Shown: positions 48,935 to 58,469, counted from the stretch's first letter. The stretch: DNA of 64,000 nucleotides from Eutrophovita sp913057845 (GCA_963925895.1 CAWUVH010000002.1:47303-111302), one strand, 5' to 3'. Numbers and translations: made by a program. The notes: generated from the letters alone by a model not told the origin.

Positions 48935-50326
48935 ATGAACCACAGTCTTTTATTTAGAGCACTTTTGATCTGCGTGCCGCTCGCTATTGGCGGATGCGGT
49001 CAAGATTCTGGTACCGACACAAGCACTTCAGGTGAAGCTCCCGGAAGCCAGTCTAACGCGGAAGGGGTCATCGTCGACGTATCCGATCCTAACGCACAAT
49101 TTGTCCCGGTTCTTTCCTATCGAACAGGTGCCTATGCGCCCAATGGGGCTCCGGTTGCGAATGGTTTTACTGATTATTTGAAACTTATTAATGCAAGAGA
49201 CGGCGGCATTAATGGGGTCAAGATCAGCTTTGAGGAATGTGAGACAGCCTACTCCACGTCGCGAAGTATTGAGTGTTACGAACGTCTCAAAGGTCAAGGG
49301 CCAACCGGGGCAGCTGTTTTCAATCCTATGTCTACCGGTGCAACATTTGCAATCACAGAAAAAGCGCCCGTCGATAAAATTCCGCTAATCACTATGGGCT
49401 ATGGTAGGTCTGAGTCCCGCAATGGAGGTGTGTTCCCATGGAATTTCCCGATCTACGGCACGTATTGGACTGCCGCTGATGTTTTAATCACGCACTTGGG
49501 CAACATTAATGGGGGTCTCAATAATCTGAAAGGGAAAAAAATTGCGTTGGTCTATCACGACTCACCGTTCGGCAAAGAGCCAATCCCATTACTGAAAAAA
49601 CGAGCATCTATGCTCGGCTTTGAGCTACTCTCTATTCCTGTTACGCACCCCGGTGTGGAACAAAAGTCCGCGTGGATACAGATACGAAAACAGAAGCCTG
49701 ATTACGTATTGCTTTGGGGCTGGGGTGTTATGAACTCAACCGCCATTAAAGAAGCTGCTGGCGTCAGGTACCCACGTGATCAAATGTTCGGGATTTGGTG
49801 GGCAGGCTCTGAACCCGACGTTAGACCAGCTGGTGCAGACGCGGTTGGATACCAAGCGGTATCTATGATTTCCTCTGGTCAAGCGCGAGTTCACGAGGAT
49901 GCGCTTAGTTATCTGTACGACAATGGCCTGGGCTCTGGAGATAGAGATGGCGTTGGTGAGGTGTTATACAACGTTGGCCTCTTAAACGCAGCGCTTGTTG
50001 TTGAATCTATTCGAGCCGCGCAATCGAAATATGGCAAGAAACCGCTGACAGGCGAGGAAGTTCGTTGGGGTATTGAGAATTTAAATATCTCAGAAGAAGC
50101 CATTGAAGCATTAGGCCTCACGGGTTATATGTATCCAGTGAGCCTAAGCTGTTCGGATCATGAGGGAAAACGTGCGGCCCGACTTCATCGATGGAATGGT
50201 GAATCTTGGGACTATTCTACGGATTGGATAAGTGCCGATGATAGCGTTATTCAACCTATGGTGAAAAGCGCATCGGATACCTATGCTAAAGAAGCTGGGA
50301 TCCCAACTAACGCTTGCGATAGCTGA
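48935..50326 (+). CDS. LivK-type substrate-binding lipoprotein
   Basis: The extracytoplasmic receptor of the importer, 463 residues. The lipobox IGGC at about residue 21 follows a hydrophobic leader, so the mature protein is lipid-anchored; a Ser/Thr/Gly-rich linker follows. The type I periplasmic-binding fold shows in VLSYRTGAYAPNGAPVANGFTDYL and KKIALVYHDSPFGKEPI. The leucine-binding serine/threonine positions are not obvious. The protein is longer than LivK (about 365), as in members linked to aromatic or organic acid uptake. The substrate is inferred to be an acid because two CoA ligases share the operon. Confidence 0.88.
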   Translation: MNHSLLFRALLICVPLAIGGCGQDSGTDTSTSGEAPGSQSNAEGVIVDVSDPNAQFVPVLSYRTGAYAPNGAPVANGFTDYLKLINARDGGINGVKISFEECETAYSTSRSIECYERLKGQGPTGAAVFNPMSTGATFAITEKAPVDKIPLITMGYGRSESRNGGVFPWNFPIYGTYWTAADVLITHLGNINGGLNNLKGKKIALVYHDSPFGKEPIPLLKKRASMLGFELLSIPVTHPGVEQKSAWIQIRKQKPDYVLLWGWGVMNSTAIKEAAGVRYPRDQMFGIWWAGSEPDVRPAGADAVGYQAVSMISSGQARVHEDALSYLYDNGLGSGDRDGVGEVLYNVGLLNAALVVESIRAAQSKYGKKPLTGEEVRWGIENLNISEEAIEALGLTGYMYPVSLSCSDHEGKRAARLHRWNGESWDYSTDWISADDSVIQPMVKSASDTYAKEAGIPTNACDS

Positions 50327-50355
50327 AAAATAAATACACTGGTTAAGGACTGAGA

Positions 50356-51177
50356 ATGACGGACATTACCCACAAAGCAAATATACTTTCGGTTAAAAAC
50401 ATCGAAGTTATTTACGATCATGTCATTCTCGTACTAAAGGGCGTCTCGCTAGACGTCCCCGAAGGTTCCATCGTTGCCTTACTTGGGGGAAATGGAGCGG
50501 GGAAATCAACCACACTTAAATCCATTTCCAATTTGCTGGGTGCGGAACGTGGGAATGTGACAAAAGGATCGATTATTTTTAAAGATGACAGAATTGATCA
50601 ACTCAACCCTTCTACTGTTGTAAAAAAAGGAATAGTGCAAGTAATGGAAGGCAGGCATTGCTTTGCCCACCTTACTGTTGAAGAAAATTTACTCACTGGC
50701 GCTTTTACTCGCAGGGTTTCACGTAAGGAGATCGCGGATAGCCTAGAACGGGTCTATGCCTATTTCCCGAGACTCAAGCAGCGTCGCTCTAGTTTGGCTG
50801 GGTTCACTTCGGGTGGGGAGCAACAAATGACCGCGGTAGGACGCGCGCTCATGGCGAAACCCAAAATGATTTTGCTTGATGAACCATCCATGGGCCTCGC
50901 ACCACAAATTGTCGCGGAAATCTTTGAGATTGTTCAGGATCTCAACAAAAAAGAAAATGTCAGCTTTTTATTAGCTGAGCAGAACACCACCGTTGCACTG
51001 CGGCACGCCGACTATGGATATATTCTTGAAAACGGACGCATTGTAATGGATGGGCCCGCTCATGAATTAGCCAACAACGAGGACGTAAAAGAATTTTATC
51101 TTGGCATCTCAGGGGCAGGAAGAAAAAACTTTAAAGACGGAAAGCATTACAGGCGGAGAAAACGCTGGCTTGCCTAG
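50356..51177 (+). CDS. livF: branched-chain-type ABC transporter ATPase (LivF)
   Basis: The second ATPase, 273 residues. Walker A is GGNGAGKSTTLKS, the signature is TSGGEQQMTAVGRAL, Walker B is MILLDEPSMGLAP and the switch region is FLLAEQNTTVAL. A basic 20-residue tail (after LGISGAGRK, ending RRRKRWLA) extends past the usual LivF end. It completes the importer with LivG, LivH, LivM and the lipoprotein, and lies 29 bases after the latter. The PaaK-like ligase follows after 71 bases. Confidence 0.93.
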   Translation: MTDITHKANILSVKNIEVIYDHVILVLKGVSLDVPEGSIVALLGGNGAGKSTTLKSISNLLGAERGNVTKGSIIFKDDRIDQLNPSTVVKKGIVQVMEGRHCFAHLTVEENLLTGAFTRRVSRKEIADSLERVYAYFPRLKQRRSSLAGFTSGGEQQMTAVGRALMAKPKMILLDEPSMGLAPQIVAEIFEIVQDLNKKENVSFLLAEQNTTVALRHADYGYILENGRIVMDGPAHELANNEDVKEFYLGISGAGRKNFKDGKHYRRRKRWLA

Positions 51178-51248
51178 AAATAAGATTAAACATTCTGAAA
51201 ATCCAGCAATATTTTATTTGCACGAATCAATTAGTGTAAGGAGCACAC

Positions 51249-52496
51249 ATGAGCGATCACAACCCGTTTCTAGATTCTTCTGAAACGCGGACCGATGATG
51301 AGCGCGAAGCCCAGCTTCTCTCGCGCCTTAAGGAACAAGTCGGTCATGCGCAAAAAAACTCAGAATATTTTAAGGAACGCCTCAAGGGGATTGACCCAAA
51401 TTCACTGATTGACCGAGAATCAATCTGTCAAATTCCCGTTACCCGTAAAGCCGACCTTAAAGCCATACAAGCAAAGGCTCCACCATTTGGCGGATTAACA
51501 ACATCACCAGTTAGTAAACTTGCTCGTTTATTCTCATCTCCAGGCCCTATTTATGAACCGCAGGCTGTGGATGAGGACTTTTGGCGCTTCAAAAGAGCGT
51601 TATATGCCATCGGGGTTAGATCTGGCAGTTTGGTCTACAACACCTTTTCCTATCATTTCACTCCAGCAGGCTTCATGGCGGACTTTGGAGCTCGAGCGCT
51701 TGGTTGTGCCGTCTTTCCAGCTGGTGTTGGGCAGACTGAATTACAAGTACAAACGATTGCTGAGATCAGGCCTGATGTCTATACCGGCACTCCATCCTTC
51801 CTTAAAATCTTATTAGAAAAAGGGAGCGAACTCGGCCTTGATTTATCCAGTCTGAAAAGAGGCATTGTCGGCGGTGAAGCCTTGCTTCCTAGCGCGAGAG
51901 AATTGTTTCGAGAACATAACATTGATATTAGGCAAACGTACGCAACGGCGGACGTGGGTCTTATCGCGTATGAGACTATTCCAGATGATGGACTAATCAT
52001 CGATGAGGAGGCACTCGTTGAAATTGTAAGGCCGGGTAGCGATGAGTCCGTTGCCGAAGGCGAAGTCGGGGAGGTGGTTGTGACTATCTTCTCCGATGTA
52101 TATCCCCTTATTCGATTTGGTACAGGGGATTTATCCATGTTCATTTCTGGACAAAGCGCTTGTGGTCGTACTAACCGACGGCTAAAAGGTTGGATGGGGC
52201 GGGCCGACCAAACCACGAAAGTAAAGGGAATGTTCGTTCACCCTGAACAGGTCAATGCCATCGTAAAACGCCATCAAGAAATTACATACGCCAGACTCGT
52301 TGTCGAACATGACTCTAATCACAATGACGTCATGACGCTTCAGTGTGAGTCACGGGCTGAGGGTGCAGAGCTTACCGCTGCAATTGTTTCCTCTATTCGT
52401 GACCTTACTAAGTTACGAGGTGGTATCGCCTATGTTTCTGCTGGGTCGTTAGCTCGAGATGGCAAAGTGATTGATGATCGCCGCAAATACGATTAA
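51249..52496 (+). CDS. phenylacetate-CoA ligase-like AMP-forming enzyme (PaaK family)
   Basis: A 415-residue adenylate-forming protein of the PaaK type. The family pattern appears as the PVTRKADLKAIQ entry, the nucleotide loop around RLFSSPGPIYEPQ, which is degenerate compared with the SSGTTGKP of true phenylacetate-CoA ligase, GGEALLPSARELF, and the late TGDLSMFI. The lysine-bearing C-terminal end is GSLARDGKVIDDRR. The altered P-loop suggests divergent specificity or weak activity. It is co-transcribed with the importer genes and followed by an AhpD-like gene. Aromatic or short carboxylates are candidate substrates. Confidence 0.82.
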   Translation: MSDHNPFLDSSETRTDDEREAQLLSRLKEQVGHAQKNSEYFKERLKGIDPNSLIDRESICQIPVTRKADLKAIQAKAPPFGGLTTSPVSKLARLFSSPGPIYEPQAVDEDFWRFKRALYAIGVRSGSLVYNTFSYHFTPAGFMADFGARALGCAVFPAGVGQTELQVQTIAEIRPDVYTGTPSFLKILLEKGSELGLDLSSLKRGIVGGEALLPSARELFREHNIDIRQTYATADVGLIAYETIPDDGLIIDEEALVEIVRPGSDESVAEGEVGEVVVTIFSDVYPLIRFGTGDLSMFISGQSACGRTNRRLKGWMGRADQTTKVKGMFVHPEQVNAIVKRHQEITYARLVVEHDSNHNDVMTLQCESRAEGAELTAAIVSSIRDLTKLRGGIAYVSAGSLARDGKVIDDRRKYD

Positions 52497-52534
52497 TTCC
52501 AGTACCAAGAAGCTCACTATGGACACTGAACACC

Positions 52535-53122
52535 ATGACTATTAGGTCTTTAAGCCAATACCCCGTGCCGACGTTGGAGTCGTTGCCAACAGATATTCGA
52601 GAAATTATTCTTGCGGTCCAAGAAAAGGCGGGGTTTATTCCCAACGTGTTCCTTACTCTCGCGCATCGCCCCGATGAATTTAGGGCATTCTTTGCCTACC
52701 ATGACGCTCTCATGTTGCGTGACAGCGGATTAAGCAAGGCTGAGAAGGAAATGATCGTCGTCGCCACAAGCGGTGTGAATTGTTGTATTTACTGTGTCGT
52801 GGCGCACGGTGCCGTGTTACGGATCTACCAGAGAGACCCTCTGGTCTCAGACCAAATTGCGATTGATCACAAAAAGGCAGACATCACCGAAAAGCAAAAA
52901 TTAATGCTTGATTTTGCAATCAAACTCGCTCGAACACCCGAACTGGTTGATCCCTCAGACCATCAGCAATTGAGGAAGCAAGGTTTCAGCGCTGAGGATA
53001 TATGGGATATCGGCGCCATTACCGCATTTTTTGCGCTCTCTAACAGAATGGCTCATTTGATAGAGATGCGCGCTAATGAGGAGTTTTATATGATGGGCAG
53101 GGTCCCAAAATCCAAGGCTTAA
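52535..53122 (+). CDS. AhpD-like peroxidase-related protein (carboxymuconolactone decarboxylase fold)
   Basis: A 195-residue all-helical protein with the redox motif CIYCVVAH (Cys-x-x-Cys-x-x-x-His) preceded by the conserved Glu-rich helix SKAEKEMIVVATSGVN. The architecture matches the uncharacterised peroxidase-related family. In AhpD the two cysteines and histidine reduce peroxides or lipoyl groups. It closes the importer operon, 38 bases after the PaaK-like gene, and ends 171 bases before aceE. Its physiological reductant and substrate are unknown. Confidence 0.87.
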   Translation: MTIRSLSQYPVPTLESLPTDIREIILAVQEKAGFIPNVFLTLAHRPDEFRAFFAYHDALMLRDSGLSKAEKEMIVVATSGVNCCIYCVVAHGAVLRIYQRDPLVSDQIAIDHKKADITEKQKLMLDFAIKLARTPELVDPSDHQQLRKQGFSAEDIWDIGAITAFFALSNRMAHLIEMRANEEFYMMGRVPKSKA

Positions 53123-53157
53123 GGCTAAAAATCATATTTATTCCAAATATAATGACT

Positions 53158-53222
53158 CATTTATTCTAAAAAAGAATAAATTGATTGATTTTTGCTTTAA
53201 AAATTACGCCTCCTTGTATAAT
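53158..53222 (+). promoter_or_regulatory. hairpin and candidate promoter upstream of aceE
   Basis: An AT-rich dyad TTTATTC/GAATAAA around TAAAAAA (about 53160-53180) could terminate the importer operon or bind a regulator. It is followed by TTGCTT (53192-53197) and a perfect TATAAT (53217-53222) separated by 19 bases, which gives a leader of about 65 bases. AAGGA lies before the aceE ATG. No PdhR-type AATTGGT-ACCAATT operator is recognisable. Confidence 0.45.
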
Positions 53223-53293
53223 TTCTTAATATGGAAACTCGATTCTGGGCAATAAAGCTCTTCGAGGTGAAAAATCAACACAAGGAACCATAA

Positions 53294-55954
53294 ATGGCGT
53301 CATACGACCAGGACCCTCAAGAAACCCGAGAATGGCTGGATGCGTTAGAAGGAGTCTTAGCTACCGAAGGCCCCGAGAGGGCCCACTTTCTTCTCGAGCA
53401 ATTGATCGAGAAAGGCCGTCGTTCCGGAGCATTTCTTCCTTACACGGCGAATACTGCTTACATCAACACAATCCCTCCATCGAAAGAGGACAAATCTCCC
53501 GGTGATCTCGAACTAGAGCACAGAATCCGCAACTACGTTCGCTGGAATGCCGCAGCCATGGTTTTAAGGGCCAATAAGAACACGAATGTAGGCGGGCACA
53601 TCGCAAGCTTCGCGTCTGCAGCTACGCTCTACGATATTGGATTCAATCACTTTTGGCACTCACCCTCCGAGACACATGGCGGTGATTTAATTTTTGCACA
53701 AGGACATTCTGCTACGGGGGTGTACGCCAGAGCATTCATGCTCGGTCGATTAACCAAAGAACAAATGGACAAGTATCGCCAAGAAGTGGACGGCAATGGT
53801 TTATCGTCCTACCCACATCCTTGGCTCATGCCTGATTTCTGGCAATTCCCAACAGTATCAATGGGCTTAGGTCCTATCATGGCGATCTATCAAGCTCGAT
53901 TTATGAAGTACCTTCAAGACCGAGGTCTCGCAAACACTGAGGGCCGAAAAGTATGGTGCTTTATAGGTGATGGCGAAAGCGATGAGCCAGAAGCACTCGG
54001 AGCCATTGGTGTTGCCGCTCGTGAGAAACTCGATAACTTAATCTTTGTCGTGAATTGTAATCTGCAACGGCTTGATGGCCCAGTGCGCGGCAACGGAAAA
54101 ATTATTCAAGAACTAGAGGCTGATTATAGAGGTTCGGGCTGGAATGTAATCAAGCTCATCTGGGGATCGTACTGGGATTCATTGATTGCTCGCGACACCA
54201 ACGGCATGTTACTGAAAGTCATGGATGAAACGGTTGATGGCGAGTATCAAACCTACAAAGCCAAAGACGGCGCTTACGTGCGCGAGCATTTCTTTGGCAA
54301 ATATCCAGAGACTCGCGATATGGTTTCCAACATGTCGGACGATGATGTTTGGCGACTCAACCGAGGAGGCCATGATCCTTATAAAATTTATGCTGCGTAC
54401 TCAGCTGCGGTCAAACATACTGGACAACCCACAGTCATCCTCGCAAAGACCATTAAGGGATATGGCATGGGCTCAGCAGGCGAAGCTCAAAACATCACCC
54501 ATCAACAGAAGAAAATGGGGACGACCTCATTAAAAGATTTCCGCGATCGTTTCAATCTACCCATAGCTGACAGCGAGATTGATGAAATCCCTTATCTCAC
54601 CTTTCCAGATGATTCACCAGAAGCTAAGTACATGCACGAACGACGTGAGGCACTCGGTGGATATCTTCCAACACGAAGGATGAAAGGGGATACGCTCAAA
54701 GCACCACCCATTTCTGCATTTGATGCCCTACTGAAGAATTCTGGCGAACGGACATTCTCTACAACTATGGCCTTTGTGCGAATCCTAGGCACACTTGTCA
54801 AAGACAAAACTCTCGGCAAGCGCGTTGTGCCTATTGTGCCCGATGAGTCACGCACATTTGGCATGGAAGGCATGTTCAGGCAACTTGGCATATGGTCATC
54901 TGTTGGTCAGCTCTACACCCCCGAAGATGCAGACCAATTAATGTTCTATAAAGAGGATAAGACGGGGCAAATACTGCAAGAGGGCATCAACGAGGCTGGT
55001 GCCATGTCCTCTTGGATTGCGGCTGCGACCTCTTATTCAACGCATGGAATCTCGATGATTCCTTTCTACATTTACTACTCGATGTTTGGCTTCCAGCGAG
55101 TCGGGGATTTAGCCTGGGCCGCCGGGGATCAACGAGCGAGAGGATTTTTACTGGGTGGTACCGCAGGTCGAACCACGCTTAACGGAGAAGGCTTGCAGCA
55201 TGAAGACGGGCACAGCCATTTACTCTCGAGCACAATTCCGAACTGTATCTCCTATGACCCGACGTTCGCCTACGAATTAGCGGTCATCATCCAAGACGGG
55301 CTTCGACGCATGCACCAAGAACAGGAAGACGTCTTCTACTACATTACGGTTATGAACGAAAACTACGCACATCCTGAGCTACCCAAAGGTGCAGAGGAAG
55401 GTATTGTGCGCGGAATGTATCCATTGCCCTCTCCGAAAACCAAGCTCAAGAAGGCCCTCAAAGTTCAACTTCTCGGCAGTGGCACCATACTGCTTGAGGT
55501 GATCGCGGCCCAAGCACTACTAGAGCAAGATTTTGGTATTGTGGCGAGCGTTTGGAGCTGTACCAGCTTCAATGAACTCAGACGGGACGGCATCTCCACC
55601 GCGCGTTGGAATATGCTGCACCCTGATGACGATCGCAAACTCAGTTACGTGGAAGAGTGTCTCGGGAACACCGAAGGGCCTGTAATCGCAGCAACTGACT
55701 ACATGAGAATCTTTGCAGAACAGATTCGACCCTACATTCCAAATAAAAACTACGTCGTGCTCGGCACAGACGGTTTTGGTCGATCCGATACCCGCGAAAA
55801 ATTAAGAGATTTTTTCGAGGTTGACCGACGGTATGTTGTGATCGCAGCTCTATCAGCCCTTGTTGAAGACGGAGTCGTTCCAAAGGGAACGGTAGCTGAG
55901 GCCATTAAAAAGTATGGTATCAACCCAGACAAGCCAGAACCTACAACAGTCTAA
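53294..55954 (+). CDS. aceE: pyruvate dehydrogenase E1 component, homodimeric
   Basis: Decarboxylates pyruvate and acetylates the lipoyl group of E2. The 886-residue protein is the large single-chain type found in gamma- and betaproteobacteria. It shows RNYVRWNAAAMV near the N-terminus, GGHIASFASAATLYDIGFNHF, and the ThDP/Mg motif GDGESDEPEALGA ending in VVNCN. The pyrimidine-domain segment ITEAGAMSSW-type appears here as INEAGAMSSWIAAATSYSTHG, and TDGFGRSDTRE lies near the C-terminus. It forms a two-gene operon with aceF. No lpd follows, so E3 comes from elsewhere, probably the copy at the left edge of this window. Confidence 0.97.
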   Translation: MASYDQDPQETREWLDALEGVLATEGPERAHFLLEQLIEKGRRSGAFLPYTANTAYINTIPPSKEDKSPGDLELEHRIRNYVRWNAAAMVLRANKNTNVGGHIASFASAATLYDIGFNHFWHSPSETHGGDLIFAQGHSATGVYARAFMLGRLTKEQMDKYRQEVDGNGLSSYPHPWLMPDFWQFPTVSMGLGPIMAIYQARFMKYLQDRGLANTEGRKVWCFIGDGESDEPEALGAIGVAAREKLDNLIFVVNCNLQRLDGPVRGNGKIIQELEADYRGSGWNVIKLIWGSYWDSLIARDTNGMLLKVMDETVDGEYQTYKAKDGAYVREHFFGKYPETRDMVSNMSDDDVWRLNRGGHDPYKIYAAYSAAVKHTGQPTVILAKTIKGYGMGSAGEAQNITHQQKKMGTTSLKDFRDRFNLPIADSEIDEIPYLTFPDDSPEAKYMHERREALGGYLPTRRMKGDTLKAPPISAFDALLKNSGERTFSTTMAFVRILGTLVKDKTLGKRVVPIVPDESRTFGMEGMFRQLGIWSSVGQLYTPEDADQLMFYKEDKTGQILQEGINEAGAMSSWIAAATSYSTHGISMIPFYIYYSMFGFQRVGDLAWAAGDQRARGFLLGGTAGRTTLNGEGLQHEDGHSHLLSSTIPNCISYDPTFAYELAVIIQDGLRRMHQEQEDVFYYITVMNENYAHPELPKGAEEGIVRGMYPLPSPKTKLKKALKVQLLGSGTILLEVIAAQALLEQDFGIVASVWSCTSFNELRRDGISTARWNMLHPDDDRKLSYVEECLGNTEGPVIAATDYMRIFAEQIRPYIPNKNYVVLGTDGFGRSDTREKLRDFFEVDRRYVVIAALSALVEDGVVPKGTVAEAIKKYGINPDKPEPTTV

Positions 55955-56000
55955 ACACACTACGATTTACTAAAAATTGAAGTAATGCAAAGGAATTTAC

Positions 56001-57320
56001 ATGGCAACTATTAAAGAGGTTTTAGTTCCTGACATTGGCGACTTTAAAGATATCCCAGTCATTGAAGTGCTGGTCAAACCTGGTGACCGCGTCAAAGAAG
56101 AAGATTCCCTCATCACGCTGGAAACAGACAAGGCAACGATGGAAGTCCCTGCGCCCTTCGACGGGGTTATTAAAGACTTGCGGGTTAGCGTTGGGGATGG
56201 CGTTTCGGAAGGAACCGTCATATTGAGCATTGAGGAAATTCTGACTGAGGAAGACTCATCAAAAGATGAAGCGGCCACAGTGGTCGAGAGTGCACCCGAA
56301 CCAGAAACACCCCCCATGATCAAGCAGGAAACACCAGCGACACCAGCGACACCAGCGACACCAGCGGCCCCGGCGATACCGCCTACCAAAGGTGAAACAA
56401 ATGCTTCCTCAGCACATGCCAGTCCTGGCGTAAGGCGCTTCGCTCGTGAATTAGGTGTGGATATTAATCTGGTATCAGGCACCGGGCCTAAAGATCGAAT
56501 ACTCAAAGAAGACATCCAAACCTTTGTTAAAAATAGTATCCAAAGCAGTGGCAGCGGCGCAGCGACCGGTTCTGGTTTAGGCTTTAGTTTGCCTGCCTGG
56601 CCAGTTATTGATTTCGAAAAATTTGGATCTATTGAAAAGAAAACATTATCCCGCATCAAGAAGATTTCAGGAGCGGCACTTCATCGAAACTGGGTCACCA
56701 TCCCTCACATCACGCAACACGATGAAGTAGATATCACTGAGCTAGAAGCGTTTCGCAAATCACTTGCTAAAGACGCTGAAAAATCAGGCGTTAAGGTGAC
56801 GCCATTAGCACTCATCATGAAAGCAGCGGTGGCTGCTCTAAAACAGTTTCCAGAATTTAACTCGTCCTTAACGCCTGAAGGAGATGCCCTCTTTATCAAA
56901 CAGTACTTCCATATTGGCGTTGCTGTTGACACGCCTGGAGGACTTGTTGTTCCCGTCATTAGAGACGTCGATAAAAAAGGCATTCTTCAGATCGCCGAGG
57001 AATTAGGGAAAGTCAGCATTAAGGCACGCGACGGCAAACTCGCACCAGCCGATATGTCTGGTGGTACGTTCTCCATTTCGAGCTTAGGCGGGATTGGTGG
57101 CAGTCACTTCACTCCGATCGTCAATGCACCAGAAGTTGCTATTTTAGGTGTGGCTCGATCTGCGATGAAACCCATTTGGAACGGGTCAGAATTCACACCT
57201 CGACTCATACTTCCGCTATCGCTATCCTACGATCATAGAGTAATCGACGGAGCAGAAGGGGCGAGATTCATTACCTATCTGAATCAGGTCCTCAGTGACA
57301 TTCGAAGGATTTTGCTCTAA
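56001..57320 (+). CDS. aceF: pyruvate dehydrogenase E2, dihydrolipoyl acetyltransferase
   Basis: The core acetyltransferase, 439 residues. It has one lipoyl domain (Lys44 in LETDKATMEVPAP), a Glu-rich segment and a Pro-Ala-Thr linker, a peripheral subunit-binding domain (SPGVRRFARELGVDINLV, about 138-175) and the catalytic domain with His412 in SYDHRVIDG. Many proteobacterial AceF proteins carry two or three lipoyl domains; here there is one. The linker is encoded by a 9-base tandem repeat. It starts 46 bases after aceE. Confidence 0.96.
   Translation: MATIKEVLVPDIGDFKDIPVIEVLVKPGDRVKEEDSLITLETDKATMEVPAPFDGVIKDLRVSVGDGVSEGTVILSIEEILTEEDSSKDEAATVVESAPEPETPPMIKQETPATPATPATPAAPAIPPTKGETNASSAHASPGVRRFARELGVDINLVSGTGPKDRILKEDIQTFVKNSIQSSGSGAATGSGLGFSLPAWPVIDFEKFGSIEKKTLSRIKKISGAALHRNWVTIPHITQHDEVDITELEAFRKSLAKDAEKSGVKVTPLALIMKAAVAALKQFPEFNSSLTPEGDALFIKQYFHIGVAVDTPGGLVVPVIRDVDKKGILQIAEELGKVSIKARDGKLAPADMSGGTFSISSLGGIGGSHFTPIVNAPEVAILGVARSAMKPIWNGSEFTPRLILPLSLSYDHRVIDGAEGARFITYLNQVLSDIRRILL
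56331..56366 (+). repeat. 9-base tandem repeat in the aceF linker
   Basis: Four exact copies of ACACCAGCG encode successive Thr-Pro-Ala units of the flexible linker after the lipoyl domain. Exact identity at DNA level, including third positions, points to recent slippage. Copy number could vary between strains in whole codons without loss of frame. Confidence 0.9.
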
Positions 57321-57370
57321 GCGTGCGAACTACAAGTATGAATTTATTTCAATATCTAGACCTATAGACC

Positions 57371-58057
57371 TTGGTAATCAGCTCACGCATCGGGGTCCTT
57401 GGCGGCACATTTGACCCAATCCATTTCGCCCATCTTCGATTAGCGGAGGAAGTGGCGGAAGCATTTTTACTCGATACGGTTCGCCTTATCCCCTCCGCTG
57501 ACCCACCACATCGAACCTCTCCAGGCGCATCAGCACAAGACCGTTTACGTATGGTTCGGCTCGCGCTTGAGTCGGCCGGAGACCATCTCGTAGCAGATGG
57601 CAGCGAGTTGGAGCGTGTTGGGAAAAGTTATATGGTGGACACATTAAAGGCCTTACGAGAAGAAAATCCAAGTGAATCCATCAGCCTCATTCTTGGTACC
57701 GACGCATTCATCGAATTAATGACTTGGTATGAATGGCAGCAGTTATTTACGCTGGCGCACATCATTGTCGCTTCTCGACCAAATTTACCCATAAGCCAAC
57801 TTAAAAATAAACTTAAAGGTGAATTATTCGCCGAATTCGAACAACGCAATAGTCGCGATTACAATACAATCAGTTCGTCAACACACGGATTAATTTATAC
57901 GTACGAATTTACATCACTCGAGGTCTCGGGCACGTCATTACGAAAAAGAATTCAAAATGGGCTGAGCCTTAAGTATCTTTTACCCGATAATGTAATAAAC
58001 TATATTCAAGACTATAGTCTTTACGAGGAGAGCCGTTCTGAATCAAACACTGAGTGA
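57371..58057 (+). CDS. nadD: nicotinate-nucleotide adenylyltransferase
   Basis: Adenylates nicotinate mononucleotide in NAD synthesis. The 228-residue protein has the nucleotidyltransferase motif GGTFDPIHFAHLRLAEE, the NadD pattern RLIPSADPPHR and TWYEWQQLF, and the C-terminal SGTSLRKRI, a variant of the ISSTxIR motif. The start is TTG 57371; no ATG is available upstream. The ribosome site is poor, which suggests low expression. The 3' end overlaps rsfS by 20 bases, and the overlap carries the rsfS ribosome site. Confidence 0.94.
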   Translation: MVISSRIGVLGGTFDPIHFAHLRLAEEVAEAFLLDTVRLIPSADPPHRTSPGASAQDRLRMVRLALESAGDHLVADGSELERVGKSYMVDTLKALREENPSESISLILGTDAFIELMTWYEWQQLFTLAHIIVASRPNLPISQLKNKLKGELFAEFEQRNSRDYNTISSSTHGLIYTYEFTSLEVSGTSLRKRIQNGLSLKYLLPDNVINYIQDYSLYEESRSESNTE

Positions 58058-58394
58058 TATTGCTATAGATGCACTAGAGCAAATCAAAGCACTAGATATC
58101 GTTACAATCGACATAACCGCATCCAATGCCCTCTTTGATCAAATCATTGTTGCCAGCGCAGAGTCAACACGACAAGCGCGGGCCTTTGTAAACAATCTCA
58201 AAGAGAACTTAAAAGGAACCGGACACGGCGTATTGAGCGTTGAAGGAGAAACATCAGGGGAGTGGGTGCTCGTCGACCTAGGTGACTTAATTGTTCACGT
58301 CATGAAGCCTGAAGTCAGAACCTACTACAACTTAGAGGACTTATGGCAGGAAACCCCTTCTTCAGAAAAAGGCGATCACCAACAAGTCAGCTAA
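58038..58394 (+). CDS. rsfS: ribosomal silencing factor RsfS, CTG start
   Basis: Binds ribosomal protein uL14 and blocks subunit joining under starvation. The 118-residue protein aligns over its full length with E. coli RsfS; key parts are the EWVLVDLGDLIVHVM strand and the EVRTYYNLEDLW end. No ATG, GTG or TTG precedes this region in frame: the frame is open only back to a stop at 57996. The CTG at 58038 lies seven bases after GAGGAG and gives the same N-terminal length as the E. coli protein, so it is the probable start. Conventional gene callers may miss it. Confidence 0.93.
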   Translation: MNQTLSDIAIDALEQIKALDIVTIDITASNALFDQIIVASAESTRQARAFVNNLKENLKGTGHGVLSVEGETSGEWVLVDLGDLIVHVMKPEVRTYYNLEDLWQETPSSEKGDHQQVS

Positions 58395-58469
58395 AAGCAG
58401 TTTGGCTCAGCACAGAATATCCTTAATTCGGCTCCGACACTTGCACCAAACATTTTCTAATTCGCGAAT

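Noticed and set aside
55997..56659. Long antisense open frame (220 codons) opposite aceF
   Set aside because: Low-complexity Ser/Ala/Gly translation that mirrors the repeat-rich aceF linker; aceF itself is certain and has full domain support.
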